The notes below the pieces were generated by a model. It saw only the letters and a program-made list of their open reading frames with translations. It was not told the DNA's origin and ran no database searches. This document shows, one piece after another, positions 27,915 to 41,987 of a stretch of DNA of 64,000 nt. The position numbers and the translations under genes were made by a program. The DNA lies in the NCBI RefSeq assembly GCF_004360225.1, contig NZ_SNUA01000011.1, positions 110,012 through 174,011 on the forward strand. Direction: 5' to 3'. How positions within the stretch are numbered: position 1 is the first letter of the stretch; each line of letters begins with the position of its first letter. Source of the stretch: Alcanivorax sp. 24 (GTDB taxonomy: Bacteria > Pseudomonadota > Gammaproteobacteria > Pseudomonadales > Alcanivoracaceae).

Positions 27915-28732
27915 AACAGAGGGTGATCACCGCTCTGATTCTGTTGCCGATCGTGCTGGGCGCGGTTTTTGGCCTCGGCCGGGTGCCGTTCGCGGTGATC
28001 GCCGGTGTGTTCTTCGTCGTCGGCGGCTGGGAATGGTCCGGCATGATGCGTGGCCTGGGCCAGGGCGGTCGTCTGCTGTGGTGTTTGTCCCTGGCGCTGC
28101 TGATGGTGGCGGTCGAGATCTGCCGTCCGGCCTGGGTGCTGAACGCGCTGCCGTTATGGTGGTTGCTGGCGCTGGTGATGGTGCTTGGCTACCCGCGTAA
28201 CGCCCGGCTGTGGTTCCGGACGCCGATCATGGTGGTGGTGGGCTGGCTGCTGTTGATACCGTCCTGGGCCGCGGTAGTGGAACTGCAGGATCGGGGGGCA
28301 CTTGGTCTGGCCGGTCCCTGGGCGCTGCTGTTCATTCTGGTGTGGGTATGGGCGGCCGATACCGGCGCATATTTTGCCGGCCGGGCCTTTGGCCGGCATA
28401 AGCTGGCACCGCTGGTCAGTCCCGGCAAGACGGTGGAAGGGCTGGTCGGCGGTGCTCTGCTGGCACTGGCCGTGGTGGCCCTGGTGTACGCCACCGGCTG
28501 GCTGCGGGCGACCTTGCCGGCGCTGTTGATCGTCGCGTTAATGACCGTGCTGGCCTCGGTGCTGGGTGACCTGTTCGAGAGCATGGTCAAGCGTGAGCGC
28601 GGTATCAAGGACAGTGGCTCGGTATTGCCGGGCCACGGCGGTATGCTGGATCGTATCGACAGTGTCACCGCCGCTTTGCCGGTGGCGCTGGCCGGCCTTA
28701 ACTGGTTCTCCCTGCCAGGAGGCGTGCTGTGA
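27908..28732 (+). CDS. cdsA: Phosphatidate cytidylyltransferase
   Basis: Inner-membrane enzyme making CDP-diacylglycerol from phosphatidate and CTP. 274 aa with about eight hydrophobic segments. The family signature near the C-terminus is [20 protein letters not shown] followed by GMLDRID. The start ATG 27908 lies inside the end of uppS, and the stop overlaps the dxr GTG (GTGA), so uppS-cdsA-dxr are translationally coupled. Confidence 0.97.
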   Translation: MLKQRVITALILLPIVLGAVFGLGRVPFAVIAGVFFVVGGWEWSGMMRGLGQGGRLLWCLSLALLMVAVEICRPAWVLNALPLWWLLALVMVLGYPRNARLWFRTPIMVVVGWLLLIPSWAAVVELQDRGALGLAGPWALLFILVWVWAADTGAYFAGRAFGRHKLAPLVSPGKTVEGLVGGALLALAVVALVYATGWLRATLPALLIVALMTVLASVLGDLFESMVKRERGIKDSGSVLPGHGGMLDRIDSVTAALPVALAGLNWFSLPGGVL

Positions 28733-29901
28733 AGGAGCGTATTACCGTCCTCGGTGCCACTGGCAGCATCGGCTGCCAGACCCTGGAGGTGCTGGCCCTG
28801 CACCCGGAGCGCTATGAAGTGGTGGCGCTGACGGCGGGCCATCGCTGGCGGGAGCTGGCTGAGCAGTGCCTGCGTTGGCGTCCGCGCTACGCCGCCCTGG
28901 CGGATGAGCAGGCCACCGTCGAGCTTCGGAACCATCTCAAGGCGGCAGGGTCAGACACCGAAGTGCTGGCCGGGCACCAGGGCGTGTGCGCTGTCGCCGG
29001 TCTGGACGAGGTGGACACGGTGGTGGCCGCCATCGTCGGCGCCGCCGGCGTGCGTCCAACTCTGGCGGCGGTTGGCGCCGGCAAGAAAATTTTGCTGGCG
29101 AACAAGGAAACCCTGGTGGTGACCGGCGCGCTGTTCATGGACGCGGTGAAGCGCCATGGCGCCACGCTGCTGCCGGTGGATTCCGAGCACAACGCCATTT
29201 TCCAATGTCTGCCCCGGGATGGTGTGGATCAGGGCGTGCGCAGAGTGCTGCTGACCGCCTCCGGCGGTCCGTTTCTGGGCTGGTCCGCGGAGCAACTGGC
29301 GTCGGTGACGCCGGAGCAGGCGGTGCGCCATCCCAACTGGGACATGGGGCCGAAGATTTCCGTGGATTCCGCCACGTTGATGAACAAGGGGCTGGAATTC
29401 ATCGAGGCTTGCTGGTTGTTCGATATGCCGCCCGAGCGGGTGGACGTGGTGATTCACCCGCAAAGCGTGGTGCATTCCATGGTCGAATACCTGGACGGCT
29501 CGGTGCTGGCCCAGATGGGCACACCGGACATGCGCACGCCGATCGCCTGCGCCCTGGCGTGGCCGCAACGGATCGCCTCCGGCGCGCCGTCACTGGATTT
29601 CGCCACCCTGGCCGAGCTGCGTTTTCTGCCGCCGGACGAACAGGCCTTTCCCTGTCTGGCCCTGGCCCGGCAGGCGATGCAGGCGGGCGGTGCCGCCACC
29701 GCCGTGCTCAATGCCGCCAATGAAGTGGCGGTGGCCGCTTTTCTTGACGGCGGGCTGGGTTTCCAGCATATCGGTAGCGTGGTGGCGAATACCCTGGACG
29801 CATTGCCCGGCGGTCGCTGTGACGATGTGGACGAAGTGATGGACCTGGACTCCCGCGCGCGGGATCTGGCCCGCCAACAAGTACAGGGCCTGGGCCGATG
29901 A
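28729..29901 (+). CDS. dxr: 1-deoxy-D-xylulose 5-phosphate reductoisomerase
   Basis: NADPH-dependent enzyme forming 2-C-methyl-D-erythritol 4-phosphate, second step of the non-mevalonate isoprenoid pathway; ispD and ispF of the same pathway are at 49.1-50.3 kb. 390 aa. The N-terminal [15 protein letters not shown] is the NADPH site, [14 protein letters not shown] and [18 protein letters not shown] hold metal and substrate residues. GTG start overlapping cdsA. Confidence 0.97.
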   Translation: MKERITVLGATGSIGCQTLEVLALHPERYEVVALTAGHRWRELAEQCLRWRPRYAALADEQATVELRNHLKAAGSDTEVLAGHQGVCAVAGLDEVDTVVAAIVGAAGVRPTLAAVGAGKKILLANKETLVVTGALFMDAVKRHGATLLPVDSEHNAIFQCLPRDGVDQGVRRVLLTASGGPFLGWSAEQLASVTPEQAVRHPNWDMGPKISVDSATLMNKGLEFIEACWLFDMPPERVDVVIHPQSVVHSMVEYLDGSVLAQMGTPDMRTPIACALAWPQRIASGAPSLDFATLAELRFLPPDEQAFPCLALARQAMQAGGAATAVLNAANEVAVAAFLDGGLGFQHIGSVVANTLDALPGGRCDDVDEVMDLDSRARDLARQQVQGLGR

Positions 29902-29970
29902 AGGAGACGGTGTGAAACGCGATGGACAGACAGTGATGCCGCCGCTGATGGCTTGTACAGAGGTCAATCG

Positions 29971-31284
29971 ATGCTGACGGTTCTGGCTTTCATCGTCACC
30001 ATTCTGGTCATCGTAGCCTTCCATGAATGGGGACATTTTCTGGCCATGCGCGCTTTCGGCGTGCGGGTTTTGACGTTTTCCGTGGGCTTTGGCCCGCGCC
30101 TGTGCCGTGTCACTGATCGTCGTGGCACCGATTGGGTGATCAGCGCGATTCCCCTGGGCGGCTTTGTCAGGCCTCTGGATCGCCGGGACGGCGATCTCCC
30201 GGACGATGCCACCCCGGATGAGGAATTCTCCGGCAAACCCGCCTGGCAGCGTGTGATCGTCTATGCCGCTGGCCCCATATTCAATTTCATTCTTGCTTTC
30301 CTGATTTACTGGCTGTTGATGATGACCGCCGGTGAGCGTGGCTATGCGCCGGTGGCGGGCAATCCGGCGGTGGACTCGCCGGCGGCGGTGGCGGGTTTCG
30401 AGCCTGGTGATCACCTGCTCAGTGTCGGCGGTCGCGCAGTGCGGACCTGGCAGGATGTGATGGGCCGGCTGGTGTTGCACCTCGGCGACGCCGAACCGGT
30501 GCCGGTGCAAGTGCGGGACCGCCAGGGCCAGGAGCGGACGCGGCAATTGGATATCAGTGCCTGGTCCCGGGATCCGGAACAGTCGCCCTTGCCGGTTCTG
30601 GGCCTGAGCCCGGCGGTGGTGATTGGCGAGATCGCCGAGGGTAGCGGGGCCCAGCGCTCCGGCGTGCGGACTGGCGATCAGGTGCTGACCACCGACGGAC
30701 AGCTGGTGCCGGGCTGGAGCGCCTGGCGGCAGAAGTTGCAGGAGAGTCCGGGGCGGGCGCTGCCCGCCACCGTGCTGCGTGACGGTCGCGAGCATTCCCT
30801 GACCCTGCATCCCGAGCCGGTGATGCTGGAGGACCGTGTGGTTGGTCAGCTCGGTGTGCTGCCCGGCGGGATCGTCGAACAACGTTATAATCCGCTATCG
30901 GCGCTGGACGCCGCTGGCGATCGCCTGGCCGAACAGGCTGGCGTGGTGTGGGCGAGTATCGCCAAATTGTTTACTGGTCATCTGCCACTGGATAGTCTCG
31001 GTGGGCCGGTGACCATTGCCCAGGTGGCCGGGCAAAGCGCGGAGGTTGGAATTCTCAGCTTCCTGATGCTGCTGGCCTATCTCAGTATCACCCTGGGCAT
31101 TATCAACCTGCTGCCGGTGCCGATGTTGGACGGCGGTTGGATTCTTTTCGGCATCATCGAAATGATTCGCGGGCGCAGCCTGCCCGAGCGGTTCCTGACC
31201 ACCGCTCAAGGGGTGGGGTTGACGCTGGTGATGAGTTTCATGTTGTTGGCCATCTACAACGATCTGGTGCGACAGTTTTCATGA
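29971..31284 (+). CDS. rseP: RIP metalloprotease RseP (site-2 protease)
   Basis: Intramembrane zinc protease that cleaves anti-sigma factor RseA in the envelope stress response. 437 aa. Zinc motif HEWGH at residues 18-22 in the first membrane segment, two PDZ domains in the periplasmic part (about residues 125-280), and the C-terminal LPVPMLDGGWI segment with the third metal ligand. ATG 29971 is preceded by AGAGG; upstream codons in frame are not part of the family. The stop overlaps the bamA ATG (ATGA). Confidence 0.97.
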   Translation: MLTVLAFIVTILVIVAFHEWGHFLAMRAFGVRVLTFSVGFGPRLCRVTDRRGTDWVISAIPLGGFVRPLDRRDGDLPDDATPDEEFSGKPAWQRVIVYAAGPIFNFILAFLIYWLLMMTAGERGYAPVAGNPAVDSPAAVAGFEPGDHLLSVGGRAVRTWQDVMGRLVLHLGDAEPVPVQVRDRQGQERTRQLDISAWSRDPEQSPLPVLGLSPAVVIGEIAEGSGAQRSGVRTGDQVLTTDGQLVPGWSAWRQKLQESPGRALPATVLRDGREHSLTLHPEPVMLEDRVVGQLGVLPGGIVEQRYNPLSALDAAGDRLAEQAGVVWASIAKLFTGHLPLDSLGGPVTIAQVAGQSAEVGILSFLMLLAYLSITLGIINLLPVPMLDGGWILFGIIEMIRGRSLPERFLTTAQGVGLTLVMSFMLLAIYNDLVRQFS

Positions 31285-33644
31285 GATACCGGGAAACGAC
31301 CCAAACCCTGTTCGGCGGGGTAGTGCTGACTCTGGGGGCGCTGAGCCCCGCGCTGGTACAAGCCCAGGAAGCCGTGCCGTTTCAAGTGAGGGATATCCGC
31401 GTGGAGGGGCTGCAGCGCATCCCCGTCGAGCGGGTATACGCCACCTTGCCCATTCAGCCCGGTGACACCGTGACCCGGCAAAGCGTGGTGCAATCGGTGC
31501 AGGCCCTGTTCGCCACTGGCAATTACGAGGACGTGCAGCTGGGGCGCGACGGCGACGATCTGGTGGTGATGGTCTCCGAGCGACCGAGCATTGCCCGTAT
31601 TGAGCTCTCCGGTAACAAGTCGATCGAGGAGGACGCCCTGCGCAAGGGGCTGACCGAAGCCGGCCTGGCCGAAGGCGAGGTGTTCCAGCGCTCCACCCTG
31701 GAAGCGATCTCTGGCGAGCTGGAACGGCAGTACGTGGCTCAGGGCCGCTACGGCGCGGACATCAGCACTGAAGTGACGCCCCTGCCGCGGAACCGGGTGG
31801 CGCTGAAGATCGACATCTACGAAGGCAAATCGGCGCGCATCAACGACATCAACATTGTTGGCAACACCGTGTTCGATGACGACGAGTTGCTCAACGTCTT
31901 CAATTTGCGGCCGTCACACTTCTGGTCGTTCATCAAGGGCGACGACAAATACAGCCGCGAACGGCTGGCCGGTGATCTGGAGCAACTGCGGTCGTACTAC
32001 CTGGATCGGGGTTACATCAACTTCTCCATTGAGTCCACCCAGGTGGCGGTGACGCCGGACCGGGAAAAAGTGGCGCTCACCATCAACGTCAACGAGGGCG
32101 AGCAGTACACCGTCAACAGCATCAAGCTGGCCGGTGACCTGGTGGTGGACGAGGAGCAGTTGCGTTCGCTGGTGGTGCTGGACGAGGGGCAGGTCTTCAG
32201 CCAGCAACAAGTGACCTATACCAGTGATTTGATCAAGCGCCGCCTTGGTAATGAAGGCTACACCTTCGCCGAGGTACGCGGCATTGATCAGGCAACCAAT
32301 GATGAGGACAACACCGTCGACGTGGTCTTTTACGTCGAGCCGGGCCGTAAGGTTTATGTGCGCCGTATCAATTACAACGGCAACCAGAAAACCGCCGATG
32401 AAGTGATGCGCCGGGAGATGCGCCAGTTCGAGCAGGCGCCGGCCAACACCGCGTTGATCGATCTGTCCCGTCAGCGTCTCGAGCGTCTCGGTTACTTCAG
32501 CGCGGTGCAGGCGGACACCGATCCGGTGCCCGGTTCCGATGACCTGGTCGATGTGAATTACCAGGTGGAGGAACAACCGTCCGGTTCCATCGGCGCCAAT
32601 GTGGGTTATTCCGACGCTTCCGGTATGGTGTTCGGCGCCAACATCAGTCAGAACAACTTCCGCGGTACCGGTAACCGGGTGTCCTTCGCACTGAGCCGAA
32701 GTGATATCCGTGATGCCTACAGCTTCTCCCACTACAACCCGTACTACACTCTGGATGGTGTCAGCCGTGGCTTCAGTCTGTACTACTCCAAGATTGATTT
32801 TGATGAAGCCCGGGTCTCCTCCTACGCCGCGGACCGCGCCGGTGGCTCGGTGACGTTCGGCTATCCGATCTCCGAATACACGCGCCTGAGTTTCGGCGGT
32901 GGTCTGGAGCGAACCAAAATTTCCGATGGTGAGTTCATTGCCGTGGACATCGCCCGCTTCATGGAAGAAGAAGGGCGCACCTTTGACGAAATCAAGACCA
33001 ATGCCACCTTGCGCACCAGTACCCTGAACCGGGGCATCCTGCCGGACCGTGGCTGGGCCAGCACCCTGAATCTGGAAGTGGCGGTGCCCGGCTCTGATTA
33101 CCTGTTCTATAAACTGAGTTGGGATGGCGAGAAGTACTTCCCGATCACCAACCGCTGGACCTTGCGTACCCGCAGTAGCGTCGCCTACGGGGATGGCTAT
33201 GGCGACAACGAGGTGTTGCCGTTCTTCGAAGCGTTCTACGGCGGGGGGATCGGTTCGGTCCGGGGCTATGAGTCCCGCTCTCTGGGCCCCCGTTCCGATG
33301 CGCTGTATTATGCGCAACGCGGCGAAGTGGACCCGGATCCCGATCCGATCGGCGGTAACCTGCTGACCGAACTCAGCGTGGAACTGATTTTCCCGACGCC
33401 GTTCGCGGCGGAATCCCGTAGCGTGCGGACGTTCCTGTTCGCCGATGCGGGTAATATTTTCGAGACCAAACGGGATGATATCGACGCCGATTTCGCCGTC
33501 CAGGATCTGCGGGCATCGGTGGGTATTGGCCTGAGCTGGCTCACCGCCATCGGTCCACTCAGCTTCAACCTGGCCAAGGCGATCAACAACGAGTCCGGCG
33601 ACGATACCGAGGTGTTCCAGTTCTCCCTGGGGCAGACGTTCTGA
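31281..33644 (+). CDS. bamA: Outer membrane protein assembly factor BamA
   Basis: Central beta-barrel of the BAM complex, 787 aa. Signal peptide ending near LSPALVQA (residue 28), five POTRA domains (about 29-430), then the Omp85 barrel with GSVRGYESRSLGPR (the conserved VRGY/F motif in the L6 loop) and a terminal FQFSLGQTF with C-terminal aromatic Phe. Start ATG 31281 overlaps rseP. The following gene is its periplasmic chaperone partner skp. Confidence 0.98.
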   Translation: MRYRETTQTLFGGVVLTLGALSPALVQAQEAVPFQVRDIRVEGLQRIPVERVYATLPIQPGDTVTRQSVVQSVQALFATGNYEDVQLGRDGDDLVVMVSERPSIARIELSGNKSIEEDALRKGLTEAGLAEGEVFQRSTLEAISGELERQYVAQGRYGADISTEVTPLPRNRVALKIDIYEGKSARINDINIVGNTVFDDDELLNVFNLRPSHFWSFIKGDDKYSRERLAGDLEQLRSYYLDRGYINFSIESTQVAVTPDREKVALTINVNEGEQYTVNSIKLAGDLVVDEEQLRSLVVLDEGQVFSQQQVTYTSDLIKRRLGNEGYTFAEVRGIDQATNDEDNTVDVVFYVEPGRKVYVRRINYNGNQKTADEVMRREMRQFEQAPANTALIDLSRQRLERLGYFSAVQADTDPVPGSDDLVDVNYQVEEQPSGSIGANVGYSDASGMVFGANISQNNFRGTGNRVSFALSRSDIRDAYSFSHYNPYYTLDGVSRGFSLYYSKIDFDEARVSSYAADRAGGSVTFGYPISEYTRLSFGGGLERTKISDGEFIAVDIARFMEEEGRTFDEIKTNATLRTSTLNRGILPDRGWASTLNLEVAVPGSDYLFYKLSWDGEKYFPITNRWTLRTRSSVAYGDGYGDNEVLPFFEAFYGGGIGSVRGYESRSLGPRSDALYYAQRGEVDPDPDPIGGNLLTELSVELIFPTPFAAESRSVRTFLFADAGNIFETKRDDIDADFAVQDLRASVGIGLSWLTAIGPLSFNLAKAINNESGDDTEVFQFSLGQTF

Positions 33645-33662
33645 TAGAGATGGGCCAGAGGC

Positions 33663-33692
33663 AGGCCCGGCGATGCCGGGCCTTTGTTGTTA
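33663..33692 (+). terminator. Hairpin after bamA
   Basis: Arms AGGCCCGGC / GCCGGGCCT, 3-nt loop, followed by TTGTTGTT. Probably attenuates transcription between bamA and skp. Confidence 0.65.
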
Positions 33693-33720
33693 TAGGGAAG
33701 GGACCTGTTAGGAGCGGTTT

Positions 33721-34218
33721 ATGAAGAAGAGCTTGCTTGTTGTGCTGATGCTGTTGCCGATGCTGGCCAGCGCGGAAATGCGGATCGGTGTGGTGGATCC
33801 GATCGGTGCCTTGCAGGAGGCCGACGAATTCAAGACCCGCTACAGCAAACTGGAATCCTCTTTACAGGGTGACCAGGCGCGGCTGGAACAACTGGGTAAG
33901 GAAGTGGAAGGGCTGCGTGATCGCCTCGACAAGGAAGGCATGACCATGGGGGAGGACGAACGGCAGCGTTTGCAAACCCAGGGACAGCAGAAGATGATCG
34001 AGGTGCAGAACCTGCGTCAGTCCGCGCAAAAGAAACTGGGACGCGGTCAGCAGGAAATCCTGGATGTGATGGAGCCGAAGCTGCGTGAAGCGGTGGAAGC
34101 GGTGTCCAAGAAGCGTAATCTGGACATGGTCCTCAACGGCCAGGCGGTGGTGTACCTGAAGGGCGATGAGCCGGATATCACCAAGGATGTCACCCAACAA
34201 CTCAATCGCATGAAATAA
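33721..34218 (+). CDS. skp: Periplasmic chaperone Skp/OmpH family
   Basis: 165 aa. Signal peptide MKKSLLVVLMLLPMLASA, then a charged, helical, coiled-coil-rich body with DPIGALQEADEFKTRYSKLE and a C-terminal NLDMVLNGQAVVYL segment, as in OmpH-like proteins. It prevents aggregation of outer-membrane proteins on the way to BAM. AGGAG lies 8 nt before the ATG. lpxD follows after 3 bp. Confidence 0.93.
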   Translation: MKKSLLVVLMLLPMLASAEMRIGVVDPIGALQEADEFKTRYSKLESSLQGDQARLEQLGKEVEGLRDRLDKEGMTMGEDERQRLQTQGQQKMIEVQNLRQSAQKKLGRGQQEILDVMEPKLREAVEAVSKKRNLDMVLNGQAVVYLKGDEPDITKDVTQQLNRMK

Positions 34219-34221
34219 TCG

Positions 34222-35250
34222 ATGACGGTTACTCTGGAATTTCTCGCCCGGGAGCTGGAAGCCGAGCTGCATGGCCCGGCGGATGCCGAGGTCAGTGGTC
34301 TCGGTACCATCGGTGCCGCCGGTCCACGCCAACTCACCTTTCTGGCCAACCCCCGCTATCGCGCCTTTCTGGAGAACACCAGCGCCGGCGCGGTGTTGCT
34401 GAGCGCGGATCAAAGGGAGCATTGCCCGGTACCCGCTCTGGTGGTGAAGGACCCGTACCTGGCGTTCGCCAAAGCCAGCCATTTCTTTGATACCGCGCCG
34501 CGGGTGCCCGCCGGCGTCCATCCGAGTGCGGTGGTGGATCCCACGGCGACGGTGCCAGAGTCCGTATCACTGGGCCCGAATGTGGTGATCGAGGCCGACG
34601 TGGTGCTTGGTGAGGGCACCGTGGTGATGGCCAATTCGGTGATCGGCGCCGGTACCCGAATCGGTGAACAGGGCCGCATCTGGCCGAATGTTACAATTTA
34701 TCATGGTGTTACCATCGGACCGCGGACTACCATTCACTCCCATACCGTGATTGGCGCGGACGGGTTCGGCTTCGCCTTCAATGGCGCGGGTTGGACCAAG
34801 GTGGCGCAGGTTGGCGGTGTGCGTATCGGCGCGGACGTGGAAATCGGCGCCGGCACCACTATTGATCGCGGGGCCATCGAGGACACCGTGATCGGCAATG
34901 GGGTAATCCTGGATAATCAGATTCAGGTGGCCCACAACGTGGTGATCGGCGATCATTCCGCCCTGGCCGGCAAAGTCGGTATCGCCGGCAGCAGCCGTAT
35001 CGGTAGTTACTGCATGATCGGTGGCGCGGTGGGAATCTCGGGTCACCTGGAAATCTGTGACCAGGTACAGATTCTCGGCATGTCCCTGGTATCCCGTTCG
35101 ATCAAGGAACCGGGAACTTACGGGTCGGCGCTGCCCGTGGACAAACAGGACCGTTACCGCCGGAATGTGGCGCGTTTTCGCCACCTGGACGAGTTGTCCC
35201 GGCGGGTTCGTCGTCTGGAAAAGGCGCGGGGCGGGAACAGCGAAGACTGA
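34222..35250 (+). CDS. lpxD: UDP-3-O-(3-hydroxyacyl)glucosamine N-acyltransferase
   Basis: Third step of lipid A synthesis. 342 aa. N-terminal uridine-binding domain (AAGPRQLTFLANPRY), then a left-handed beta-helix of hexapeptide repeats (about 105-300) containing HSHTVIGADGFGFAF with the catalytic His, and a C-terminal helix (RHLDELSRRVRRLEKA). It sits in the conserved skp-lpxD-fabZ-lpxA-lpxB order. Confidence 0.97.
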   Translation: MTVTLEFLARELEAELHGPADAEVSGLGTIGAAGPRQLTFLANPRYRAFLENTSAGAVLLSADQREHCPVPALVVKDPYLAFAKASHFFDTAPRVPAGVHPSAVVDPTATVPESVSLGPNVVIEADVVLGEGTVVMANSVIGAGTRIGEQGRIWPNVTIYHGVTIGPRTTIHSHTVIGADGFGFAFNGAGWTKVAQVGGVRIGADVEIGAGTTIDRGAIEDTVIGNGVILDNQIQVAHNVVIGDHSALAGKVGIAGSSRIGSYCMIGGAVGISGHLEICDQVQILGMSLVSRSIKEPGTYGSALPVDKQDRYRRNVARFRHLDELSRRVRRLEKARGGNSED

Positions 35251-35291
35251 ATCCCAGGCCGCGTCGGATCCAGCGATGATCGGATGTCACG

Positions 35292-35310
35292 CCCCCGACA
35301 GGGGGTTTTT
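35292..35310 (+). terminator. Short terminator-like hairpin between lpxD and fabZ
   Basis: CCCCC-GACA-GGGGG followed by five T. Strong enough to act as an attenuator inside the lipid A operon. Confidence 0.5.
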
Positions 35311-35328
35311 GCTTTCGGAATACATATC

Positions 35329-35766
35329 ATGATGGACATTAACGAGGTGCGGGAATACTTGCCCCACCGCTATCCGTTTTTGCTGGTGGACCGGGTGGTG
35401 AACGTGGAGCCGGGCAAGCGCATCGAGGCGTACAAGAACGTCACGATCAACGAGCCCTTCTTCAACGGCCATTTCCCGCAGGAACCGATCATGCCCGGCG
35501 TGCTGATCATCGAAGCGATGGCCCAGGCCGCCGGGATCCTCGGGTTCGTCACCGAGAACAAGCGCCCGGCGGACGGTTACATCTACCTGCTGGTGGGCGT
35601 GGACAATGCCCGCTTCAAACGCCAGGTGGTGCCCGGTGACCGTCTCACGCTGCAGGCCGAGTGGGTGATGCTGCGCCGCAGTATTCTCAAGTTCACCTGC
35701 CGCGCGGAAGTGGAGGGCCAACTGGTGGCCTCCGCCGACATGCTGGTGGCGGAACAGAAAGTCTGA
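35329..35766 (+). CDS. fabZ: 3-hydroxyacyl-[acyl-carrier-protein] dehydratase
   Basis: Hotdog-fold dehydratase of fatty acid elongation, competing with lipid A synthesis for 3-hydroxyacyl-ACP. 145 aa. Active site in [22 protein letters not shown] (His and Glu; quoted in part). [13 protein letters not shown] is the conserved N-terminus. The start is ATG 35329 (or 35332); the ribosome-binding site is weak. Confidence 0.97.
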   Translation: MMDINEVREYLPHRYPFLLVDRVVNVEPGKRIEAYKNVTINEPFFNGHFPQEPIMPGVLIIEAMAQAAGILGFVTENKRPADGYIYLLVGVDNARFKRQVVPGDRLTLQAEWVMLRRSILKFTCRAEVEGQLVASADMLVAEQKV

Positions 35767-35882
35767 TTCACGCCCGCTCGGGCGGGCGTCACGGCCATCG
35801 CCGCCTGTCAGCCTCTTGGCTATACTGGCGGCGATGGCACTATTCGGAACGACATACCAGCCCAGGGTGGACACGCATACCT

Positions 35883-36653
35883 ATGATTCATCCCACAGCC
35901 ATTATCGATCCCAAAGCGGAGCTGGCGGCGGACGTCGAAGTCGGGCCGTACTCCGTGATCGGGCCTGACGTCACTGTCGGTGCCGGCACGGTTATCGGCC
36001 CCCATGTGGTGATCAAGGGGCCGACGAGCATCGGCGCCAACAACTGCATTTTTCAGTTCGCTTCGGTGGGCGAGGACTGCCAGGACAAGAAATATCAGGG
36101 TGAACCCACCCGTCTGGAGGTCGGTGACGGTAACGTTATTCGCGAGCACGTCACCATTCACCGTGGCACCGCGCAGGATCAGGGTCTGACCCGCATCGGC
36201 AACAACAATTTGCTAATGGCCACCGTGCATGTGGCCCATGATTGCATGATCGGCAACGATAATATTTTTGCCAATGCCACCGGCATCGCCGGCCACGTGC
36301 ACATCGGCGATAACGTGATTCTGGGCGGCATGACCGGTATCCACCAGTTCTGTCACATTGGTTCCTACGCCATGTCCGCCGGCTGCAGTCTGATCGTCAA
36401 GGATGTTCCGGCGTATGTCATGGTCGGCGGCAATCCTTCCTCCGCCCGCAGCATGAACTTCGAGGGCATGCGCCGGCGCGGCTGGGACAGCGAAGTCATC
36501 AATCGTCTGCGCAAGGCGTTCAAAGTGGTCTACCGCCAGGGCATGACCCTGGAACAGGCATTGGCGGAGCTGGAGCCGGAAGCCGGGCAGTGCGATAAGC
36601 TGAAGCTGTTCGTGGACTCCCTGCGCGATTCCACTCGGGGCATCACCCGCTGA
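35883..36653 (+). CDS. lpxA: Acyl-ACP-UDP-N-acetylglucosamine O-acyltransferase
   Basis: First step of lipid A synthesis. 256 aa. Begins MIHPTAIIDPKAEL and forms a left-handed beta-helix; the catalytic His is in NNLLMATVHVAHDCMIGN, and GMTGIHQFCHIG and GNPSSARSMNFEGMRRRG are family blocks. ATG 35883; a hairpin (ACGCCCG/CGGGCGT at 35770-35789) lies in the gap after fabZ. lpxB starts 1 bp after its stop. Confidence 0.98.
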   Translation: MIHPTAIIDPKAELAADVEVGPYSVIGPDVTVGAGTVIGPHVVIKGPTSIGANNCIFQFASVGEDCQDKKYQGEPTRLEVGDGNVIREHVTIHRGTAQDQGLTRIGNNNLLMATVHVAHDCMIGNDNIFANATGIAGHVHIGDNVILGGMTGIHQFCHIGSYAMSAGCSLIVKDVPAYVMVGGNPSSARSMNFEGMRRRGWDSEVINRLRKAFKVVYRQGMTLEQALAELEPEAGQCDKLKLFVDSLRDSTRGITR

Positions 36654-36654
36654 T

Positions 36655-37794
36655 ATGGACGCGCCGCTGATCGCCCTGGTGGCTGGCGAGGCCTCCGGCG
36701 ATATTCTCGGCGCCGGCCTGATCGAGGCTCTGCGGGCGCGTTACCCGGAGGCCCGCTTCTTCGGTGTTGGCGGCGAACGCATGATCGCCGCCGGGTTTGA
36801 AACCCTGTTTCCGATGGAAAAGTTGTCGGTGATGGGTATCACCGAGGTCCTTTCTCACCTGCCGGAGCTGTTCCGCCTGCGCCGCCAGTTAGTGGACGCC
36901 CTGCTGGAAAAGCGCCCGGCGGTGGTGATCACCATCGATTCTCCGGATTTCACCCTGGGCGTGGCCAAGCGTGCTCACGCCGCCGGTCTGCGCACCGTTC
37001 ACTACGTCAGCCCGTCGGTGTGGGCCTGGCGCCAGGGGCGGGTCAAGGGCATCCGGCGGGACGTGGACCTGATGTTGACACTGTTCCCGTTCGAGGCGCT
37101 GTTCTACGAAGAGCACGAGGTGCCGGTGGCCTTCGTCGGGCATCCCCTGGCGGACATGATCGAACTGGATGTGGACACCGCCGCCGCTCGCGCCGAGTTG
37201 GATCTGGACGAGGAGGGCAAGTGGCTGGCGGTGCTGCCGGGCAGCCGGGGCGGGGAAGTGTCTCAACTGATGCCACCGTTCCTGGATGCCATGGTACGTC
37301 TGCACAAGGACAACCCGGCTCTGCGCTTCGTCATCCCCGCCGCCAATCAGGCCCGCCGTGAGCAAATTGAAGTGGCGCTGGGGGCGGCGCCGGCACTGCC
37401 GGTGACGGTGATGGACGGCCGCAGCCGCACGGTGATGGCCGCCGCCGATGTGGTGTTGATGGCGTCCGGCACCGCCACCCTGGAAGGCCTGCTACTGAAA
37501 AAACCCATGGTGGTGGGCTATCGGGTGGGCGCGGTGACCTATGCCATCGTGTCGCGGCTGGTGAAGAGCGAGTTCGTCGCCTTGCCCAATCTGCTGTGCC
37601 GGAAGGCCATGGTGCCTGAGCTGATTCAGCATCAGTTGTCCGGGGAGGCGGCGGCGCGGGAAGTGAACCGATGGCTGCATGAACCACGGCGGGTGGCCGC
37701 GTTGCGGGAGGATTTTGCCCGCGTGCATGAGGCCCTGCGCGGCGGCGCCAGCGTCAAGGCCGCGGACGCCATTGTCGGCCTGTTGGAAGGTTAG
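36655..37794 (+). CDS. lpxB: Lipid-A-disaccharide synthase
   Basis: Peripheral inner-membrane GT-B glycosyltransferase joining UDP-diacylglucosamine and lipid X. 379 aa. Motifs: [20 protein letters not shown] at the N-terminus, [27 protein letters not shown], and the C-terminal [20 protein letters not shown]. Followed 2 bp later by rnhB. Confidence 0.97.
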   Translation: MDAPLIALVAGEASGDILGAGLIEALRARYPEARFFGVGGERMIAAGFETLFPMEKLSVMGITEVLSHLPELFRLRRQLVDALLEKRPAVVITIDSPDFTLGVAKRAHAAGLRTVHYVSPSVWAWRQGRVKGIRRDVDLMLTLFPFEALFYEEHEVPVAFVGHPLADMIELDVDTAAARAELDLDEEGKWLAVLPGSRGGEVSQLMPPFLDAMVRLHKDNPALRFVIPAANQARREQIEVALGAAPALPVTVMDGRSRTVMAAADVVLMASGTATLEGLLLKKPMVVGYRVGAVTYAIVSRLVKSEFVALPNLLCRKAMVPELIQHQLSGEAAAREVNRWLHEPRRVAALREDFARVHEALRGGASVKAADAIVGLLEG

Positions 37795-37796
37795 CG

Positions 37797-38435
37797 ATGA
37801 ACCATCCCTTTGCGGAATACGCTCTGAGCGAGCCTTTTGTCCCCAGCGCTTTTGCCTGGCAACCGGGTATGGTGCTGGCCGGCGTCGACGAAGTGGGGCG
37901 GGGCCCGCTGGTGGGCGCGGTGGTGACCGCCGCCGTGGTGTTGGACCCGGCAAGGCCCATAGAGGGACTGGCGGATTCGAAGAAACTCACCGCCAAACGC
38001 CGTGAACAGTTGGCGGAATTGATCCGTGAGCGGGCCCTGGGCTGGGCTCTGGGCCGCGCCGAAGCGGCGGAAGTGGATCAACTGAACATCTATCATGCCA
38101 CCCACCTGGCCATGGTCCGGGCGGTGCAAGCACTGCCCATTGACGTGGAAGCGGTGTTGGTGGACGGTAATCGGACCCCGTCCTTCGCCTGTCCGGCGGA
38201 AGCCGTGGTGAAAGGGGATGGCCGGGTACCGGCGATCGCCGCCGCCTCGATTCTCGCCAAAGTGGCGCGGGACGCGGAAATGGTGGCGCTGCATCGGCAG
38301 CACCCCGATTACGGCTTCGACCGTCACAAGGGCTATCCCACCGCGGTGCATCTGGAAGCGTTGCGCCGTCTCGGTCCCTTGCCCGAACATCGCCGTTCCT
38401 TCGGCCCGGTGGCGGCCCTGATCGAATCGAACTGA
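37797..38435 (+). CDS. rnhB: Ribonuclease HII
   Basis: Removes RNA from RNA-DNA hybrids and misincorporated ribonucleotides. 212 aa. [15 protein letters not shown] carries the first catalytic Asp-Glu pair; VDGNRTP and [13 protein letters not shown] are further active-site blocks. The lpxB-rnhB-dnaE order is the common gammaproteobacterial one. Confidence 0.96.
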   Translation: MNHPFAEYALSEPFVPSAFAWQPGMVLAGVDEVGRGPLVGAVVTAAVVLDPARPIEGLADSKKLTAKRREQLAELIRERALGWALGRAEAAEVDQLNIYHATHLAMVRAVQALPIDVEAVLVDGNRTPSFACPAEAVVKGDGRVPAIAAASILAKVARDAEMVALHRQHPDYGFDRHKGYPTAVHLEALRRLGPLPEHRRSFGPVAALIESN

Positions 38436-38473
38436 CCCGCCGTCGTGGGCGGGGAATCTAGGAGTCTTGTTTC

Positions 38474-41977
<3,504 letters not shown>

Positions 41978-41987
41978 AGAAGGGCGC

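Noticed and set aside
31914..33317. 467-codon open frame antisense to bamA
   Set aside because: Shadow frame; bamA on the plus strand is unambiguous.
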